This document shows positions 1-6,298 of a stretch of 56,551 nucleotides of DNA, one piece after another; positions within the stretch are counted from its first letter, which is position 1; every line of letters starts with the position of its first letter. This DNA is from Sphingomonas sp. 32-66-10. GTDB lineage: Bacteria; Pseudomonadota; Alphaproteobacteria; Sphingomonadales; Sphingomonadaceae. The position numbers and the translations under genes are program-made. Under the pieces are notes generated by a model, which saw only the letters and a program-made list of their open reading frames with translations, did no database searches and had not been told where the DNA came from. The stretch is from positions 4,729 through 61,279 of the forward strand of contig NCEF01000023.1 of the NCBI GenBank assembly GCA_002280565.1, given 5' to 3'.

Positions 1-49
1 GCAGCCATGTGCGGCCCCTAGGCTCGTCTGACGATAGTGGAGAGCGTGG

Positions 50-916
50 ATGCTGAGATTGATCGGGCTGGGACTGGCAACGACGGTATTGGCGGCACCC
101 GCGCCCGCGCGACAGTCGCAACCGGCTGTGATGACCCAGCGCGACGTCGTCTATCGCACCACCGATACCGGGCCGCTGCACCTCGACCTCCACCGCCCAA
201 GCAGCGACAAGGGCAAGCGCGCACCGGTGCTCGTCGTCATCCATGGCGGGGCCTGGGCGCGGGGCGAGCGACCCAAGGGCTGGGCAGGCTATCGCCGCTT
301 CGTCGATGCCGGGTTCGCGGTGGTCAGCATGCAATATCGCCTGTCCGGACAGGCGCGCGCACCTGCGGCGGTCGAGGATGTCCGCTGCGTCATGGGCTGG
401 ATCGCACGCGCGGCGGAGCGCGAAGGGCTGGACCCGCGGCGGATCGTCCTGCTGGGCACATCGGCGGGCGCACATCTGGCGCTGATGGCGGCCTATGTCG
501 ACGCCAGCGAGGGCCTCGACCCGGCCGAATGCGGACCCGCGCCGCGCGCCGCTGCGGTGATCGACTTTTACGGCCCGACCGATCTGCGCCCGCAATCGCT
601 CGGCGCGTGGAACAGCCCCTCGATCGGCAAATGGGTCGGGGAAGGGGAGGCGGGCGCCGCCATGGCCGCCCGCATGTCGCCGATCGCCCGCGTCCGTCCG
701 GGCCTGCCCCCGGTCTTCATCGTCCATGGTGATGCCGACCCGGTGGTCCCGCTCGCCGCATCGACCGCGCTGAAAGCCGCGCTCGAACGGGCGACGGTGC
801 CGACCGAACTCCATGTCGTGCCGGGCGGGGTGCATGGAAAATTCGGTCCCGAGGTTCAGGACCGGCTGATGGCCGATGCAGTGACCTTCCTGAAGCGCCA
901 CCGCGTGATCGACTGA
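50..916 (+). CDS. Secreted alpha/beta hydrolase (BD-FAE/esterase-like)
   Basis: A 288-residue alpha/beta-hydrolase. Residues 1-20 form a hydrophobic Ala-rich signal peptide, so the enzyme should be periplasmic. The oxyanion-hole motif HGGAW lies at about 65-69, the nucleophile elbow GTSAG at 136-140 (Ser138), the likely acid in HGDADPVVP and the likely base in GGVHGK near the C-terminus. This order is typical of the carboxylesterase/kynurenine-formamidase-like branch, which hydrolyses ester or amide bonds; the substrate cannot be read from sequence. The ATG follows a purine-rich stretch and fits the signal peptide. The gene stands alone and converges on the leftward Psp cluster across a hairpin. 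Confidence 0.85.
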   Translation: MLRLIGLGLATTVLAAPAPARQSQPAVMTQRDVVYRTTDTGPLHLDLHRPSSDKGKRAPVLVVIHGGAWARGERPKGWAGYRRFVDAGFAVVSMQYRLSGQARAPAAVEDVRCVMGWIARAAEREGLDPRRIVLLGTSAGAHLALMAAYVDASEGLDPAECGPAPRAAAVIDFYGPTDLRPQSLGAWNSPSIGKWVGEGEAGAAMAARMSPIARVRPGLPPVFIVHGDADPVVPLAASTALKAALERATVPTELHVVPGGVHGKFGPEVQDRLMADAVTFLKRHRVID

Positions 917-929
917 GCCCCTAAAGGGG

Positions 930-959
930 TGGGAGCGGCGTCTGCAGCTGCCGCTCCCA
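930..959. terminator. Hairpin between convergent genes
   Basis: A perfect 10-bp inverted repeat (TGGGAGCGGC / GCCGCTCCCA) with a 10-base loop sits between the end of the hydrolase gene and the end of the leftward Psp cluster. A smaller CCCC-TAAA-GGGG hairpin lies just before it. There is no clear T-tract on either side, so a bidirectional terminator is an inference from position. Confidence 0.5.
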
Positions 960-1011
960 TGGTGCAGTGGCGGTGGCCTCCCAACCTGTCCGCCGCTGCT
1001 CCGGGGGCTCG

Positions 1012-1257
1012 TTAAAGGTCCACGCCTGCGGCGATCGCCTCAAGCTTGCGGATGCGTTCCTTCAGGTCCGCGATCTCGATCCGTGCGCCGGCATTGCCCT
1101 GCGCGGCGGAAGCCGTTTCGCCCGGGTGCACCAGCGACAGTTCCTGCCGCTTGAGTGCCAGCCAGCCGCGCCATCCGGCGAGGCCCGCTCCGGTCACCAT
1201 GCCAAGGCCAGCAAGGGTCGCCAGCGCCATGACCATGTAGAAATTGGGGTCGGTCAT
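1012..1257 (-). CDS. Small one-helix membrane protein, last gene of the Psp array
   Basis: An 81-residue protein with one N-terminal membrane helix (about residues 6-30), a basic WRGWLALKRQ segment and a C-terminal helix ADLKERIRKLEAIAAG. The helix matches the PspB-type motif L-x-x-R-I-x-x-L-E in the upstream paralogues, but the DREIERLR tail found in most of them is missing. A GTG lies one codon earlier (1260). I chose the ATG because GGAGGAGG sits 5 bases upstream of it. It is the most degraded or divergent member of the array. No function is known; a role in the envelope-stress membrane complex is inferred from position and shared motif. Confidence 0.75.
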   Translation of the reverse strand: MTDPNFYMVMALATLAGLGMVTGAGLAGWRGWLALKRQELSLVHPGETASAAQGNAGARIEIADLKERIRKLEAIAAGVDL

Positions 1258-1285
1258 CACATCCTCCTCCGGTTCTGACCGGACT

Positions 1286-1552
1286 TCAGTTGCGGTCGTC
1301 GCGCAGCTTCTCGATTTCGCGGTCGAGGCTGACGCTCGAATGATTGTCGGTGATCACCCGCTCCAGCACCGCGATACGGTCCTTCAGCGTGCGCACTTCC
1401 TGCTCCAGACGGCGGGCTTCGGCGCTCGCCGCGGGATCATGGGCGACATAATCGTTGCCGCGGCCATCCTTCTGGATGCCCATCTTGGCGCGGACGATGT
1501 TGCCGACGGTTACGATCGCTACGATCATCACCACCATGAACGCCCATTCCAT
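1286..1552 (-). CDS. PspB-like small membrane protein (paralogue)
   Basis: An 88-residue protein with an N-terminal membrane helix (about 3-20), a short polar linker and a long C-terminal coiled coil. The coiled coil contains LKDRIAVLERVITD followed by LDREIEKLRDD, nearly the same as in the paralogues at 1759-1990, 2001-2321 and 2338-2628. The first half matches the known E. coli PspB segment RERIQALESILD. AGGAGG lies 7 bases before the ATG. The gene is co-directional with the psp genes. It probably forms a membrane-anchored coiled coil that could pair with PspB or PspC; this is inference. Confidence 0.8.
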   Translation of the reverse strand: MEWAFMVVMIVAIVTVGNIVRAKMGIQKDGRGNDYVAHDPAASAEARRLEQEVRTLKDRIAVLERVITDNHSSVSLDREIEKLRDDRN

Positions 1553-1596
1553 ACCCTGCCTCCTGTTCGTGTAATCTTGTGTTGGCCCCTGGGGGC

Positions 1597-1728
1597 TTAT
1601 TCGGCCGGCTGAGCCGCCGCTTCGCGCGCCAATCGCTCGGCGCGGCGCGCGGGGCGGTCGCGCATCTCGGCCATCGTGACGCCGATCGCGCCAATGACGC
1701 CCAGCACCGCGAAAACTCCGATCAACAT
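1597..1728 (-). CDS. 43-residue single-helix membrane protein
   Basis: A short ORF in the Psp array that is easily missed. The product begins MLIGVFAVLGVIGAIGVTMA, a single hydrophobic helix, followed by a strongly charged Arg/Glu tail (EMRDRPARRAERLAREAAA) ending PAE. GGGAG lies about 8 bases before the ATG. Gene order, strand and spacing match the neighbouring paralogues, but the coiled-coil motif is absent. The SD, helix-plus-charged-tail design and position support a real gene. The function is unknown. Confidence 0.6.
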   Translation of the reverse strand: MLIGVFAVLGVIGAIGVTMAEMRDRPARRAERLAREAAAQPAE

Positions 1729-1758
1729 GGTAGATACTCCCTCACAAATTTCGTTGGT

Positions 1759-1990
1759 TCAGTTCACCGGCCGGTCGTCGCGCAGCCGTTCGATCTCGTC
1801 GGCCAGGTCGACACCCTTGTCGGTGACGATCCGCTCCAGCACCCGCACTCGCTGCTCCAATCGCTCTGTATGCGCCGCATATTGCGCGGCCTTCTCGGCG
1901 GTTTGTGCACTGAGCGCCGATTCCGGCGATCACCGGGATGCCGACCACGATGAAGAAGAAGCCGAGGATGAAGCTCTGCTTATCGCCCAT
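1759..1990 (-). pseudogene. Frameshifted PspB-like membrane protein
   Basis: Translation from the ATG at 1990 (GAGG 8 bases upstream) gives one membrane helix (MGDKQSFILGFFFIVVGIPV, then IAGI). The frame then turns into sequence with no family resemblance. Reading one base further on near 1918-1921, the rest becomes ALSAQTAEKAAQ..., then LEQRVRVLERIVTD and LADEIERLRDDRPVN and a TGA at 1759-1761, which is the family motif. Removing one G in the run GGAATCGGCG restores a protein of about 76 residues. It is therefore either a recent one-base insertion or a sequencing error. Confidence 0.75.
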
Positions 1991-2000
1991 CGTCCGGTCC

Positions 2001-2321
2001 TCAATTCTTGCCCAGCCGCAGCGCTTCGATCTCGCGATCCAGCGCGTGGCTGCTGTCGGTCACGATCCGCTCGACATTGGCGAGCCGGTCCTTGACCGAC
2101 CCCAGCTCGGCGCGGAGCTGGGCGTTTTCCTGGCTGATCAGCTTGATCCGCTCGATCATCTCTTCATTCTTCTGCGGATAGACCGCCTGGCCCCAGGCCC
2201 CGTCGAGCGGGTAGCCATTCTTGATGCGGAGCCAGGTGGTGAACATCCACCCGATCATCCCGGCCACGCCGACGATTGCGATCGTGGGGGCCAGCGCGCT
2301 GAAGAATTGTATCTTTTCCAT
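2001..2321 (-). CDS. PspB-like small membrane protein (paralogue)
   Basis: A 106-residue protein. An N-terminal membrane helix (about 8-30) is followed by LRIKNGYPLDGAW, which resembles IRAKHGYPIENEW in the adjacent paralogue. A coiled coil follows with VKDRLANVERIVTD and LDREIEALR. AAGGAA lies about 7 bases before the ATG. The shared juxtamembrane GYP segment makes this gene and the one at 2338-2628 a close pair, probably from tandem duplication. It is part of the leftward psp array. A role in binding PspA or PspC at the membrane is inferred. Confidence 0.8.
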   Translation of the reverse strand: MEKIQFFSALAPTIAIVGVAGMIGWMFTTWLRIKNGYPLDGAWGQAVYPQKNEEMIERIKLISQENAQLRAELGSVKDRLANVERIVTDSSHALDREIEALRLGKN

Positions 2322-2337
2322 GTTCTCGTTCCTTCGT

Positions 2338-2628
2338 TCAGCGCAGGCGGTCGATTTCGCGGGCGGTCCGCTCGGCGGGGTCGGTGGCGATGCGTTCGAG
2401 CACCGCGATCCGCTCCTCCAACCGGCTGATCTGCCCGGTCAGCCGCTCATTCTCGTTCGTCAGCAGCTCGATCTTGCGATCCGCCTGGGGGTTTTCCTTG
2501 GTGGTCGTCCCCATCCATTCATTTTCGATCGGGTATCCGTGCTTGGCGCGGATCCAGGTCGAAGCGAGCCAGCCAAAGGTCGTGATCGCGATGATGGCGA
2601 TGACGAAGCCCGGTCCACCCCAGTTCAT
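2338..2628 (-). CDS. PspB-like small membrane protein (paralogue)
   Basis: A 96-residue protein with one membrane helix (about 6-24), the juxtamembrane motif IRAKHGYPIENEW and a C-terminal coiled coil ending LEERIAVLERIATD then REIDRLR. The reading frame is open well upstream into pspC. The ATG at 2628 is preferred because the membrane helix begins right after it and GGGAG lies 7-8 bases before it. It immediately follows pspC on the same strand. The coiled-coil tail matches both PspB and the C-terminal extension of this PspC. Confidence 0.8.
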   Translation of the reverse strand: MNWGGPGFVIAIIAITTFGWLASTWIRAKHGYPIENEWMGTTTKENPQADRKIELLTNENERLTGQISRLEERIAVLERIATDPAERTAREIDRLR

Positions 2629-2659
2629 GTCCAGTCTCCCTGTTCGGATCGGCGCGCGC

Positions 2660-3037
2660 TCAGCGCAGGCGTTCGATCTCGTCGGCGAGCTGCGTGTTGC
2701 GGCTCGTGTAATAGGTCTCGATGTCGGCCATGCGGCGATCGATGTCGCGCAGCTTGGAGCGGACTTCCTGGGTCGAGCGGCGCGGATTGGCGCGCACGCC
2801 CTGCCAGAATTTTGCATCCTCGGCATTTTCGTAGAGGCCCATCGGCTTCTGCGACACGACCATGGCGAGGCCGATATAGACGAAGAACATCAGCGGGAAG
2901 GTCGCAAAGGTCAGGACCAGGAAGCCCAGGCGGATCCACAACGGGTCGACCCCGGTATAGTCGCCCAGTCCTTCACAGACGCCGAGCCATTTTCCGTTGA
3001 CCTTGTCGCGATACAGTTGGGTGCGGCTAGCGGACAT
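2660..3037 (-). CDS. pspC: Phage shock protein C (PspC-domain membrane protein)
   Basis: A 125-residue inner-membrane protein. The PspC domain covers about residues 6-65: LYRDKVNGKWLGVCEGLGDY, then DPLWIRLGFLV and a hydrophobic membrane segment. The C-terminal 50 residues are charged and end in RMADIETYYTSRNTQLADEI-ERLR, the same tail as in the small paralogues downstream. The known PspC role is to sense envelope stress with PspB and to recruit PspA. The start at 3037 is favoured over an upstream in-frame ATG because GGAGGA overlaps the end of pspB just before it. Confidence 0.9.
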   Translation of the reverse strand: MSASRTQLYRDKVNGKWLGVCEGLGDYTGVDPLWIRLGFLVLTFATFPLMFFVYIGLAMVVSQKPMGLYENAEDAKFWQGVRANPRRSTQEVRSKLRDIDRRMADIETYYTSRNTQLADEIERLR

Positions 3038-3038
3038 T

Positions 3039-3320
3039 TCAGTTCCTCCGTGCGCGTTCATAGTCGGGGAGTTCGCGGGCCGGCGGCGTGTCATTGCCGC
3101 GCAGGCGGAACTCGGGATTATCGGCGGCGATGATCCGCTCGATGGTGTGCAGGCGATCCTCCAGGCGACGCGCCGTATAGTGCAGCTCGTCCAGCAGGCT
3201 TTCGTCTTCGCCGGTCAGCGTCTTGGCCTGCTTCCACTTGGTGACATAGTGGAGGATGACCCAGGGCATGCCAATGAAGAGCATGCCGACGACGACGATC
3301 GGGACCAGGATATCTTCCAT
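3039..3320 (-). CDS. pspB: Phage shock protein B
   Basis: A 93-residue protein with an N-terminal membrane helix (about 4-24), then LHYVTKWKQAK and a coiled coil LEDRLHTIERIIAADNPEFR. This aligns well with the E. coli PspB pattern of one helix followed by R-x-R-I-x-x-L-E-x-I-L-D-A-E-H-P. PspB partners PspC in the membrane and relieves PspA inhibition of PspF under stress. It starts 3 bases after pspA, with AAGGGAG in the end of pspA as its SD, so the two are translationally close. Confidence 0.9.
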   Translation of the reverse strand: MEDILVPIVVVGMLFIGMPWVILHYVTKWKQAKTLTGEDESLLDELHYTARRLEDRLHTIERIIAADNPEFRLRGNDTPPARELPDYERARRN

Positions 3321-3323
3321 GGC

Positions 3324-3992
3324 TTAGCTCCCTTTGTTCAGACGCGCCTTGAGCGCGGCCAGCTCGGCATCGACCTTCTCGGCCGACTGGAGCTCGGCAA
3401 TCTCTTCCTCCAGCGACTTCTTCGGCGCGCCCAGCGCCAGCGCATCGGCGCGGCCCTCGGCAAAATCGACGCGACGCTCGAGCAGGTCGAAGCGGCTGAA
3501 CGCGTCGTTGACCTTCGACCCATGGGTCATCTCGCGCAGCTTGACGCGGTTATTGGCGCTTTCCAGGCGGGTCATGATCGCATTCTGGCGGGCACGGGCG
3601 TCGCGCAGCTTGGTCTGGAGCTTGGCGATATCCTCTTCCGACGCGCGCAGTGCATCGTCGAGCACCGCGATCTCGGCATTCAGCTGATCGCACATGTCAT
3701 ACGCCTTCTGACGTTCGACCAGGGCGGCTTTCGCCAGGTCCTCGCGGTCCTTGCTCAGCGCCAGCTCGGCCTTTTCGGTCCAGCTCATCTGGAGGTTTTC
3801 CAGCTTGGCGATGTGGCGGCGCATTTCCTTCTGGTCGGCGATGGTGCGGGCCGCGCTGGCGCGGACCTCGACCAGCGTCTCCTCCATTTCGAGGATGATC
3901 ATGCGGATCATCTTCGCCGGGTCTTCCGCCTTGTCGAGCAGGTCGGTGAAGTTGGCGGCGATGATGTCGCGGGTGCGAGAGAAAATGCCCAT
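3324..3992 (-). CDS. pspA: Phage shock protein A (membrane-stabilising ESCRT-III-like protein)
   Basis: A 222-residue PspA, the same length as the E. coli protein. The N-terminal amphipathic helix begins MGIFSRTRDIIAANFTDLLD, and the rest is almost wholly alpha-helical coiled coil (PspA/IM30 family). PspA oligomerises on stressed inner membrane and, when free, binds and inhibits PspF. AAGGAG lies about 10 bases before the ATG. It is the first large gene of the leftward cluster, behind the 48-residue ORF and the sigma54-type promoter. Confidence 0.95.
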   Translation of the reverse strand: MGIFSRTRDIIAANFTDLLDKAEDPAKMIRMIILEMEETLVEVRASAARTIADQKEMRRHIAKLENLQMSWTEKAELALSKDREDLAKAALVERQKAYDMCDQLNAEIAVLDDALRASEEDIAKLQTKLRDARARQNAIMTRLESANNRVKLREMTHGSKVNDAFSRFDLLERRVDFAEGRADALALGAPKKSLEEEIAELQSAEKVDAELAALKARLNKGS

Positions 3993-4019
3993 CTGAACTT
4001 AGCTCCTTGGAAACTCGTG

Positions 4020-4053
4020 CCGCCGGGCGGACTAGGGGGTGCCCGCCCGGCGG
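4020..4053. promoter_or_regulatory. Stem-loop between the small ORF and pspA
   Basis: A perfect 11-bp inverted repeat, CCGCCGGGCGG / CCGCCCGGCGG, with a 12-base loop lies between the stop of the 48-residue ORF (4060) and the start of pspA (3992). No T-tract follows it on the minus strand. In an mRNA started at the promoter near 4270 it would separate the small ORF from pspA. It could be a partial terminator, a processing site or an mRNA-stability hairpin. The structure is seen; the role is inferred. Confidence 0.5.
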
Positions 4054-4059
4054 GATCGC

Positions 4060-4206
4060 TTACGCGATGGCTCGGGTGGAAACCGCGACCCCATCCGTCG
4101 CCGTGACGGCGGGGCCGGCCACGGTTGCCAGGCTGGTGGTGCTGACGATCAGGGTGCAGACCAGCGCCGCCAGCGTCGTGCGAAAGCTGTTGTGGCCCTT
4201 ATACAT
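4060..4206 (-). CDS. 48-residue exported or membrane protein heading the psp transcript
   Basis: A short ORF between pspA and pspF. The product begins MYKGHNSFRTTLAALVCTL, with a basic N-terminus and a hydrophobic helix to about residue 30, then a Thr/Ala/Val-rich tail ending STRAIA. This looks like a signal peptide or single anchor with a very short remainder. GAGGGA lies 8 bases before the ATG; an in-frame ATG three codons earlier abuts that SD and is less likely. It lies directly downstream of the sigma54-like promoter, so it would be the first gene of the psp transcript. I recognise no family. Confidence 0.65.
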   Translation of the reverse strand: MYKGHNSFRTTLAALVCTLIVSTTSLATVAGPAVTATDGVAVSTRAIA

Positions 4207-4265
4207 TGTTTCCATCCCTCAATTTCTTCGTGTCGTTGCCGCCCTTCGCGGCATGCCAGGCACAT

Positions 4266-4281
4266 TGCACGGGGCGTGCCA
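4266..4281 (-). promoter_or_regulatory. Sigma54-type (-24/-12) promoter for the psp cluster
   Basis: Read on the minus strand, TGGCACG-CCCC-GTGCA matches the sigma54 consensus TGGCACG-N4-TTGCA, with the invariant GG and GC exactly 10 bases apart. Transcription would start near 4255 and run into the 48-residue ORF and pspA. PspF is a sigma54 activator, and E. coli pspA is also sigma54-dependent, so motif and context agree. Confidence 0.85.
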
Positions 4282-4355
4282 AATCGGTTTAGCCGCAGTT
4301 TTCCGCCATTTTCAGCCCAGACGGGGACGTGGTCGAAACTTCGCACTTGCCAAAA

Positions 4356-4374
4356 CTTGGGAAAATATCCCAAG
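4356..4374. promoter_or_regulatory. Palindrome, likely PspF binding site
   Basis: CTTGGGAAAATATCCCAAG is a perfect 7-bp inverted repeat with a 5-base AT spacer. It lies about 110 bases upstream of the predicted psp start point and 8 bases before the pspF ATG. Sigma54 activators bind at that distance, and in E. coli the PspF sites likewise overlap the pspF promoter and cause autorepression. The assignment is inference from position and symmetry. Confidence 0.65.
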
Positions 4375-4382
4375 AGTTCGGC

Positions 4383-5417
4383 ATGGAGCGCACCACCCAT
4401 GTCGTCGGCCAATCGGGCGCCTTTCTCGACGCGCTCGAACTTGCCTCGCGCGCGGCGGCGCTGGACCGTCCGGTGCTGGTGATCGGGGAGCGCGGGACCG
4501 GCAAGGAACTGGTCGCCGAGCGCCTCCACCGCCTGTCCCCGCGCTGGGATCAGCCGTTGGTCGTGATGAACTGCGCTGCGCTGCCGGAAACGCTGATCGA
4601 GGCCGAACTGTTCGGGCATGAGGCGGGATCGTTCACCGGCGCGACCAAGGGCCGGCCCGGGCGGTTTGAGGAGGCCGATGGCGGCACCCTGTTCCTCGAC
4701 GAGCTCGGCACGCTCAGCATGGCGGCGCAGGATCGCCTGCTGCGTGCGGTCGAATATGGCGAGATCACCCGGATCGGATCGTCACGCCCGATGCGCGTCG
4801 ATGTCCGCATCGTCGCCGCGACCAATGAGGATCTGCCCGATCGCGTCGAGAAGGGGACCTTCCGCGCCGACCTGCTCGACCGGTTAAGTTTCGAAGTGGT
4901 GACGCTGCCGCCATTGCGCGCCCGCGCTGGCGATGTGCTGGTGCTTGCGGAGTTTTTCGGGCGGCGCATGGCGGCGGAACTGGGGCTGGAATGGCAGGGC
5001 TTTGGCCCGACCGCGCTCGATGCACTGACAACGCATAGCTGGCCGGGCAATGTGCGCGAGTTGCGCAATGTCGTTGAGCGTTCGGTGTATCGCTGGGACC
5101 GGTCGGGCCCCGTGGACGCGATCCAGATCGACCCCTTTGCCTCACCCTATCGCCCCAGGCCGATGCCGCACAGCATCCCCGGCAACGCCGCGCCGGTTCA
5201 GTTGACGACGGAAGAACCCGGCCCGCTGCCGCGCGGCGAGGACGACCTGTCCGGCGACTTCAAGAGCCGTGTCAGCCGCTTCGAACGCGAACTGCTCAGC
5301 CGCGCGCTTTCGGAAAACCGTTTCAACCAGCGCGCAACCGCCGAAGCGCTGGGCCTCAGCTACGACCAGCTCCGTCACGCGCTCAAGCGCCACGACCTGC
5401 TCAACGCGGGCGGCTGA
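4383..5417 (+). CDS. pspF: Psp operon sigma54 activator PspF
   Basis: A 344-residue bacterial enhancer-binding protein without an N-terminal sensory domain, as in known PspF. The AAA+ domain starts almost at once, with Walker A GERGTGKE, the sigma54-contact loop GSFTGA (GAFTGA in E. coli PspF), Walker B GGTLFLDEL and sensor motifs. The C-terminus carries a Fis-type HTH, FNQRATAEALGLSYDQLRHA. PspF drives psp transcription and is inhibited by PspA. An in-frame ATG lies 18 codons upstream. The start at 4383 is chosen because the homologous N-terminus begins here and AAGAG precedes it. It is divergent from the psp cluster. Confidence 0.93.
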   Translation: MERTTHVVGQSGAFLDALELASRAAALDRPVLVIGERGTGKELVAERLHRLSPRWDQPLVVMNCAALPETLIEAELFGHEAGSFTGATKGRPGRFEEADGGTLFLDELGTLSMAAQDRLLRAVEYGEITRIGSSRPMRVDVRIVAATNEDLPDRVEKGTFRADLLDRLSFEVVTLPPLRARAGDVLVLAEFFGRRMAAELGLEWQGFGPTALDALTTHSWPGNVRELRNVVERSVYRWDRSGPVDAIQIDPFASPYRPRPMPHSIPGNAAPVQLTTEEPGPLPRGEDDLSGDFKSRVSRFERELLSRALSENRFNQRATAEALGLSYDQLRHALKRHDLLNAGG

Positions 5418-5512
5418 TCGCCCCACTCGATCCTGCCCGCAGAAAAATTTGTGCGGCATTCATGGGCGTCATGCGTTAGGCGGTCGCGAACCAAAAAACG
5501 GAGGGACATCCC

Positions 5513-6130
5513 ATGGCGTTCGAACTTCCCACGCTCCCCTATGCCAAGGACGCGCTCGCGCCGACGATCTCGGCCGAAACGCTCGAATTCCACTATGGCA
5601 AGCATCACAAGGCCTATGTCGACAAGACCAATGGGTTCGTCGCGGACAAGGGGCTCGAAGGCAAGTCGCTGGTCGAGGTGATCAAGCATGCCAAGGAAAC
5701 CGGCGACAAGGGCCTGTTCAACAACAGCGCACAGATCTGGAACCACAGCTTCTACTGGTTCGGCCTGACGCCGGAAGCCAAGGAGCCGACCGGCAAGCTC
5801 GCCGAGCTGATCGAAGCCAAGTTCGGTTCGAAGGAAGAGCTGGTCAAGCAGCTGATCGCCGAATCCACCGCGCATTTCTCCAACGGCTGGGGCTGGCTGG
5901 TGCTCGACGGCGACGAGATCAAGGTGACGTCGCTTCACGACGCCGATACGCCTGTGGTCTATGACTATAAGCCGCTGCTGACGATCGATGTGTGGGAACA
6001 CGCCTATTACATCGACTATCGCAACGCGCGCCCGGGCTATCTCGAAGCGATCACCAAGATCATCGACTGGGACTTCGTTGCCGCCAATCTCGACGGCGAA
6101 GGCGTCAGCCGCGCCGACCAGGCCGGCTGA
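5513..6130 (+). CDS. sodB: Superoxide dismutase, iron type
   Basis: A 205-residue Fe/Mn superoxide dismutase. Metal ligands are visible as His27, His78 (QIWNHSFYW), Asp159 and His163 (DVWEHAYYIDYRN). Gln74 in FNNSAQ sits in the N-terminal domain, the arrangement typical of the iron form. The enzyme converts superoxide to oxygen and hydrogen peroxide in the cytoplasm. GGAGGGAC lies just before the ATG. The gene is monocistronic, with a strong hairpin terminator right after it. Confidence 0.95.
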   Translation: MAFELPTLPYAKDALAPTISAETLEFHYGKHHKAYVDKTNGFVADKGLEGKSLVEVIKHAKETGDKGLFNNSAQIWNHSFYWFGLTPEAKEPTGKLAELIEAKFGSKEELVKQLIAESTAHFSNGWGWLVLDGDEIKVTSLHDADTPVVYDYKPLLTIDVWEHAYYIDYRNARPGYLEAITKIIDWDFVAANLDGEGVSRADQAG

Positions 6131-6155
6131 TCCAGCGGATCATCGATTGAAGAAG

Positions 6156-6188
6156 CGGGTCGGGGGAAACCTCGGCCCGTTTTGGTTT
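6156..6188 (+). terminator. sodB intrinsic terminator
   Basis: CGGGTCGGGG and CCTCGGCCCG form a 10-bp stem (two G-T wobbles) closed by a GAAA tetraloop, followed by TTTTGGTTT. This is a standard rho-independent terminator 26 bases after the sodB stop. Confidence 0.85.
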
Positions 6189-6207
6189 CAGGTAGTTCGA
6201 ACTCTTT

Positions 6208-6293
6208 CGTCGTCCCGGGCTTGACCCGGGACAGGGCGTCTTCAGCGTGTTCAGGAAAGGCAGCCCGGCCCCGGATCAGGTCCGGGGCGACGA
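6208..6293. repeat. Dispersed double-hairpin repeat, copy A
   Basis: Two GC-rich palindromic arms (TCGTCCCGGGCTTGACCCGG and the complementary GGATCAGGTCCGGGGCGACG) flank about 30 bases. Each arm folds alone and the two can pair. The same design recurs at 17892, 28955 and 36781. This copy fills the convergent gap between sodB and yciB. Confidence 0.75.
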
Positions 6294-6298
6294 ACGGG

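Noticed and set aside
1437-1694. An 85-codon minus-strand frame overlapping two small Psp-array genes
   Set aside because: It overlaps the 43-residue ORF and the 88-residue paralogue out of frame; both of those have SDs and membrane helices, while this frame has neither.
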